This document shows, one piece after another, positions 59,701 to 64,000 of a DNA stretch of 64,000 nt. Every line of letters starts with the position of its first letter. The first letter of the stretch is position 1. The notes under the pieces were generated by a model, which was given only the letters and a program-made list of their open reading frames with translations, was not told where the DNA came from and did not search any database. This stretch comes from DASXZH01 sp036502005 (GTDB lineage Bacteria > Armatimonadota > Fimbriimonadia > Fimbriimonadales > Fimbriimonadaceae), in the NCBI GenBank assembly GCA_036502005.1, contig DASXZH010000001.1, forward strand, positions 11,999 to 75,998. The letters run 5' to 3'. Made by a program: the position numbers and the translations under genes.

Positions 59701-61764
59701 ATGAATAAAACGCTTAAGTTAGCACTTGGCGCCGTTTTAGCAGTTGGCATCATCATGCCGGCGTTCGCTCAGACGGACAATTTCCCTGACGTTCCGGATA
59801 ATCACTGGGCCTACGAGGCTCTTGCACGACTGAAGAAGGATGGCCTTCTCGTCGGATATCCGGATGGACTATTTCGAGGCAATCGCCCTGCAAGCCGCTA
59901 TGAGCTCGCAGTCGCGATCCACGCAACCTACGTTCACCTTAAGAGCATCACCGACGGCCTCCAGGCTGAAATCGATGCCCTGAAGAACACTCAACCCCAG
60001 GACATTCAGCCCCTGAAAGATGCCATCGCGCAGCTTCAGGATGAAGTCAACAACATGAAGGGTTGGGGCGCGGACATCGACAACCTCAAGAAACTTGCGG
60101 ACCAGTTCCAGAAGGAACTCGCTTCGCTCGGTGTGGATGTCGAGGGTCTGAAGAGAGACCTCGCTGATCTCGCTAAGAGAGTCGGCGTTCTCGAAGCTCA
60201 TCGCCTTCCGTTCGACATTCATGGCGAACTGGATATGTTCATGGTCGCTGGCGCAAGCAACAGCCACGAGCCTGGAATCACCGTTGACGGTCGACCCGTC
60301 GGCGTCCGCATTCCTTACTCGAACGGCAAGTACGATACCGCCGGCATGGACGTAGATTCCACCATCTATCATGAGTTGGATCTTAGTCTGAAGAGCAACA
60401 ACGACACCGGTCCCAAGTGGCACGGCGACATCGTTGTAGGCAACATGATCAGCGGCTCCGCAACAGGTATCAACAGCCTGTTCTCGACCGGCGCCAACAC
60501 TGGCGGTGGATTCTCCATGTCAAGAACGGGCACGGGTCCTTTCTCGACTGGTGCTGAGACCGTTTATGTCCAGGATCTTGCTGTCGATTTCGACACAAGC
60601 ATCGTAGGCCAGGGTCTTGCTGCAGAGTTAGGTCGAACCGGTTACTCGATCGATCCTTATATCTTCCAGCGCCCCGATACCAACCCTTACTTCCAGAATG
60701 ATCGCTGGAGCAATGGTAAGTGGTATTTCGACGGCGGCATCCTTGGATTCCACTTCGGTGGCGTTCGACTTGATGCATTCGGCGGAAAGACGGATGACCT
60801 CGTAACCACGACCGGCATCTCTTATCAGCAGCTCTCGGTTGGTTCCGTTGGACACATCAACAGCACAAACCCGAACGGTCTGATGAGCGGCGTTCTTCCC
60901 ATCAACGAAGATCTCGGTCTGAACTTGAAGGTGCCTCTAGGACAGAACGGCAAGCTTGATCTTGCTTATGTCTGGTTCGAATCGAACAACGGCGTAGGAC
61001 CTGGCGGTTCAACACCCGTTCAGAGTGCCCCCAACGGCGCTTCTAACGTGGTTGCTAACCGTGCAGACGTCTATGGCGGTGATCTAAAGTGGAACTTCGG
61101 CAGCATCGTTTTCGATGGCGGTTATTCCGCTTCGGAACTGAAGCTCGGTAACTCCAACCTCACCAACAAGGACAACTATGCATGGCACGGCCAGCTCGCC
61201 TACGATACCCAGCGATGGGGCGCGCAGGTTGGCTACCGACAGATCATGCCGCAGTTCGGCGCTCCTGGAGATTGGGGTCGAATCGGATCCTGGTGGAACC
61301 CGACGGACATTCAAGGTCCTGAGGCCAACATTCACCTGAACCTTTCGCAGACCGTGAAACTCTCGGTCGCCGGCGAATGGGATGAAGGAACCGGCACAAA
61401 CTTCAACCTGCCTGCATCGTTAGGCGGCGGACCCAGCACGGGTCTTTCGCACAGCGATACGATTGGCCACTACACCGCAGAGCTTGGTTTCCGTCTCAAT
61501 GACGCTTGGAACCTCACTCTAGGAACAGAGCTCGTTTATTGGCACTTGCCAGTAGCCGGCGCTCCTGCATCGAATCCGACGCAGCAGTGGTACAACGTAG
61601 GTCTTGGTTACAACCTGAGCGATCAGGCTCGACTAAGCTTCCTGTATCAGTACAGCAACTGGGATAGCAAAGGCAACACGGCATTCCAGCCGTTTGCTAA
61701 CAACTTCACAGGTGCGAAGTATTCGGGCAGCTTGCTGACCACGCAACTCAGCGTAAAGTTCTAA
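59701..61764 (+). CDS. SLH-domain outer-membrane porin, full length
   Basis: 687 residues. Signal peptide ends PAFAQT; then one SLH module (about 28-85: FPDVPDNHWAYEALARLKKD and RPASRYELAVAIH), a coiled-coil (about 85-165: LKDAIAQLQDEVNNM and on) and a beta-barrel to the terminal VKF. SLH-porins such as Deinococcus SlpA, cyanobacterial SomA and Negativicute OmpM tether the outer membrane to wall polymer. The gene has a long leader, AAGGAG, and a strong terminator, as expected of a very abundant protein. Confidence 0.92.
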   Translation: MNKTLKLALGAVLAVGIIMPAFAQTDNFPDVPDNHWAYEALARLKKDGLLVGYPDGLFRGNRPASRYELAVAIHATYVHLKSITDGLQAEIDALKNTQPQDIQPLKDAIAQLQDEVNNMKGWGADIDNLKKLADQFQKELASLGVDVEGLKRDLADLAKRVGVLEAHRLPFDIHGELDMFMVAGASNSHEPGITVDGRPVGVRIPYSNGKYDTAGMDVDSTIYHELDLSLKSNNDTGPKWHGDIVVGNMISGSATGINSLFSTGANTGGGFSMSRTGTGPFSTGAETVYVQDLAVDFDTSIVGQGLAAELGRTGYSIDPYIFQRPDTNPYFQNDRWSNGKWYFDGGILGFHFGGVRLDAFGGKTDDLVTTTGISYQQLSVGSVGHINSTNPNGLMSGVLPINEDLGLNLKVPLGQNGKLDLAYVWFESNNGVGPGGSTPVQSAPNGASNVVANRADVYGGDLKWNFGSIVFDGGYSASELKLGNSNLTNKDNYAWHGQLAYDTQRWGAQVGYRQIMPQFGAPGDWGRIGSWWNPTDIQGPEANIHLNLSQTVKLSVAGEWDEGTGTNFNLPASLGGGPSTGLSHSDTIGHYTAELGFRLNDAWNLTLGTELVYWHLPVAGAPASNPTQQWYNVGLGYNLSDQARLSFLYQYSNWDSKGNTAFQPFANNFTGAKYSGSLLTTQLSVKF

Positions 61765-61788
61765 GCCTAACGGTTTAGGACCAAGCGT

Positions 61789-61817
61789 AAAACCCCGGCC
61801 TTTGGCCGGGGTTTTTT
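61789..61817 (+). terminator. Strong Rho-independent terminator of the SLH porin
   Basis: AAAACCCCGGCC, a TTT loop, GGCCGGGG and six T; 25 bp after the stop. Confidence 0.92.
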
Positions 61818-62028
61818 ATTTATCCATTTATTCTAGATTGCAGTTGGCATGCTTCAAGAATTGGAGGATAATACAATAGGTTGAGGGTGACGGGGCGGAA
61901 TGGTGTGTGTGCGTTGCGTGTTTTAGAACAGCCCACTCATATTCCTCGCACTTTCTGCCGACCCAATAATTGATTGTTGCAGGTTGCCGAACAAACGGCG
62001 CTTGTAAATGCGTCTAGAGTTCTCCCGG

Positions 62029-64000
62029 ATGATTAAAAAGTCAGCTATCTTTGTCTGCTGCGCTTTTGCATGTCTTTGTGCCCGGCCGTCTCTTGCGCAA
62101 CCGTTTCCGGATACTCCCGATAATCACTGGGCGACCCAGGCCATTGAAGAGCTTCATAAAGATGGAATTCTCGTTGGCTACCCTGGTGGTTTGTTCCGTG
62201 GTGGCCGACCGGCGAGCCGGTACGAGATGGCGGTTGCGATTGCCTCTGCGTTTGAGCATCTTAGGAAGATTGCGGATGGATTCCAGGATCGGCTTAACGA
62301 TATAACGGGGATGAAAACCCGGGGCCCATTTGATAGCGGGCCATATAAAGACGCCATCGCTCAAATCCAGGATGAATTGAACTCCATGAAGGGCTGGGGC
62401 GAAGACATCGCCAATCTTAAGCGCCTGGCAGGAATGTTCGAGAAGGAGCTAACTTCACTCGGGCTCGACTACGAGCAGCTAAAAGTTGATCTTTCTGGCT
62501 TAGCCAAGAGAGTAGGTGTTCTCGAAACGAATCAATTGCCCATTGATATCCATGGCGACGCCACTTTCCTGATGATGGGCGGATTCAGCAATGCGAACCG
62601 GCCGGGAATCACGGTAGATGGCAGGCTGGTTGGCGTCAACTCCAACACCGGTTCACCATCCGGATTCCCGGAAAGCTTTGCTATTTATCACGAACTGGCG
62701 TTAAAGTTATCCAGCAACAATCCAAAAGAACCCGAATGGCATGCCATGGTTGTTGAGAGCGATATGGTGGGCGGGTTTACCAGCGGTGCGGTTACGGGCA
62801 CCTTTCCAAGCCAGTCGACTTCAGCTCCGTTAACTGGGTTTGGCAACGGCCCTGAATCGCTTTATGTACAAAATGCGGAAGTAGACTTGCACAAAACCGT
62901 TGACGCTTCCCTGGGCAGAGTTGGCTATTCGATCAGTCCTTATATCTTCCAAAGACCGGATCCCAATCCCTATCTTAAAAACGACCGGTGGAGTGATGGT
63001 CTCTGGACTTTCGATGGAGGGATCGTCTCTGCAAAACGAGGCATCTTCAAGGTCGTCGCCTTCGGCGGCAAACAGGACTCGCCCGTAACAAGTTCGGGCG
63101 TGCCGCTTCAGCCGATGACAATCGGATCAATGGCTCCAAGGTTCACCCCTGGCGTTAGCACCCTGCAACCGCTGGGGCTGCCGCAAAACAACTTGGCCAA
63201 CGGCGGATCGACGATCGGGTTACCGATCAACGAGCATTTCGGTTTGCAGGGCAACCTTCAAAGTGGCCCGCTCAATGTGGATTTGGCCTACATTTGGCTC
63301 GAATCCAACCAAGGTGTGACCTCGATGGGAACTGTTCCTGGCACGCTTCCTTCGGCAGCGAACCGAGCCCAAGTTTTTGGCGGCGACCTAAAATGGAATT
63401 CTGGCCCCTTCCAACTAAACGGGGGCTACAGCCAATCAAACCTGTACGAAGGCAACACTTCGGTGGTAGACAAGGATAACAATGCCTGGCATGGTGATCT
63501 GGATTACACGGCGAAAAAATGGGGCCTTGGCGTTGGCTACAGAAGCATAGGGGCTCTGTTCGGCGCCCCCGGTGATTGGGGTCGCATTGGCACTTGGTGG
63601 AATCCAACGGACATTCAAGGTTTGGATGCCCGGATGCATGTGGGCCTCACAAACACTTTGAACCTCTCTGCTTCAGCCGAGTGGGATACGGGCCTGGGAA
63701 CGTCCGTCACAACTCCGGCTGGAACCTTCGCCGGGCTTAACGGCGGTGACCGAATCAGCGATTATGGTGCGGAGTTAGGCTATCACCCCGGTGGCCCCTG
63801 GCAACTATCCTTGGGAGCCGAATTGGTTTATTGGAACCTAGAGAACCGGAACGCTTTTCAAGGGAGTGCGGCGTTCTTAGGGGGCAAACCTACCGAGCGT
63901 TGGTACAACCTTGGCTTTGGATACAGCCTCGGCGACAATGCTAAGTTCAACCTTTTATGGCAGTTTAGCGACGATACTCCCGGCTTGAATTCATTGAGCC
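62029..64000 (+). CDS. Second SLH-domain porin (cut by the window edge)
   Basis: 657 codons from the ATG at 62029 to the edge, no stop. Signal peptide ends PSLAQP; the SLH module FPDTPDNHWATQAIEELHKD, the coiled coil MKGWGEDIANLKRL, and barrel stretches (VGYSISPYIFQRPDPNPYL, APGDWGRIGTWWNPTDIQG) closely follow those of the porin at 59701. TAGAGT stands 8 nt before the ATG, so this copy lacks the long leader of its neighbour. A tandem duplication with different expression control is likely. Confidence 0.9.
   Translation, partial: MIKKSAIFVCCAFACLCARPSLAQPFPDTPDNHWATQAIEELHKDGILVGYPGGLFRGGRPASRYEMAVAIASAFEHLRKIADGFQDRLNDITGMKTRGPFDSGPYKDAIAQIQDELNSMKGWGEDIANLKRLAGMFEKELTSLGLDYEQLKVDLSGLAKRVGVLETNQLPIDIHGDATFLMMGGFSNANRPGITVDGRLVGVNSNTGSPSGFPESFAIYHELALKLSSNNPKEPEWHAMVVESDMVGGFTSGAVTGTFPSQSTSAPLTGFGNGPESLYVQNAEVDLHKTVDASLGRVGYSISPYIFQRPDPNPYLKNDRWSDGLWTFDGGIVSAKRGIFKVVAFGGKQDSPVTSSGVPLQPMTIGSMAPRFTPGVSTLQPLGLPQNNLANGGSTIGLPINEHFGLQGNLQSGPLNVDLAYIWLESNQGVTSMGTVPGTLPSAANRAQVFGGDLKWNSGPFQLNGGYSQSNLYEGNTSVVDKDNNAWHGDLDYTAKKWGLGVGYRSIGALFGAPGDWGRIGTWWNPTDIQGLDARMHVGLTNTLNLSASAEWDTGLGTSVTTPAGTFAGLNGGDRISDYGAELGYHPGGPWQLSLGAELVYWNLENRNAFQGSAAFLGGKPTERWYNLGFGYSLGDNAKFNLLWQFSDDTPGLNSLS

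Noticed and set aside
1..64000. tRNA or rRNA genes
   Set aside because: No cloverleaf with a GGTTCGA-type T-loop and matching acceptor stem, and no rRNA signature sequence, was seen by eye on either strand.

Overview
The window looks like chromosome of a diderm, LPS-making bacterium outside the Proteobacteria, most likely an Armatimonadota (Fimbriimonas-like) lineage. This is inferred from three things: S-layer-homology (SLH) porins, which anchor the outer membrane in Armatimonadota, Deinococcota, Cyanobacteria and Negativicutes; an LptF/LptD pair and TonB receptors, which require an outer membrane; and many leaderless genes with a TANNNT box about 6 nt before a GTG, TTG or ATG start. No rRNA, tRNA, CRISPR array, plasmid or phage was seen.

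Layout. 1-9.7 kb: penicillin acylase (cut by the edge), a small membrane protein, a Gfo/Idh/MocA oxidoreductase, endonuclease III, then glnE-plsY-(zinc-ribbon membrane protein)-lptF-lptD in tight succession up to 12.1 kb. 12-18.5 kb: accessory region with a lone ABC-2 permease, a twice-frameshifted secreted-protein gene, a DUF72 protein, a YHS/TRASH-like Cys protein, a decayed DUF433/DUF5615 toxin-antitoxin pair, uppS, and an overlapping AAA ATPase plus PD-(D/E)XK nuclease pair. 18.6-30.9 kb: a metal-handling locus. Two ExbB-ExbD-TonB-receptor sets face outward from a centre that holds a CsoR-type regulator and three small HHH...DHCxxC proteins, and a ZIP transporter closes the right side. 31-45 kb: BNR-repeat protein, nucleotide-sugar dehydrogenase, beta-helix protein with an aldehyde dehydrogenase, pyrF, a RAYT transposase inside long inverted repeats, S1/P1 nuclease, CBM9-like protein, rhodanese-sufE, CHASE3 histidine kinase. 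44-47 kb: rfbB, rfbA and a GT2 glycosyltransferase for surface sugars. 47-56 kb: PIN toxin-antitoxin, gyrA, nitroreductase, epimerase, rpoN. 56-64 kb: acnA and three SLH proteins, two of them full-length porin paralogues.

The strongest unexplained signal is a set of at least 14 short tracts built from degenerate 7-bp words held in exact 7-base phase. Each locus uses its own word, for example GTCGAAA, ATTCGGC, GGCCTAA, AAAATCG, CTTGTGT or GCGTTTT. Most lie between genes, several directly upstream of a -10 box, and three lie inside genes of the metal locus. They recall the heptameric STRR repeats of cyanobacteria but with a different word at each site. Other repeats are a four-hairpin element inside a metal-protein gene, a family of about 45 bp built on CTCTCCC/GGGAGAGG, and 45-100 bp inverted repeats around the RAYT gene. 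Five genes carry apparent one-base frameshifts, several at short homopolymers, so either assembly error or real decay must be considered.
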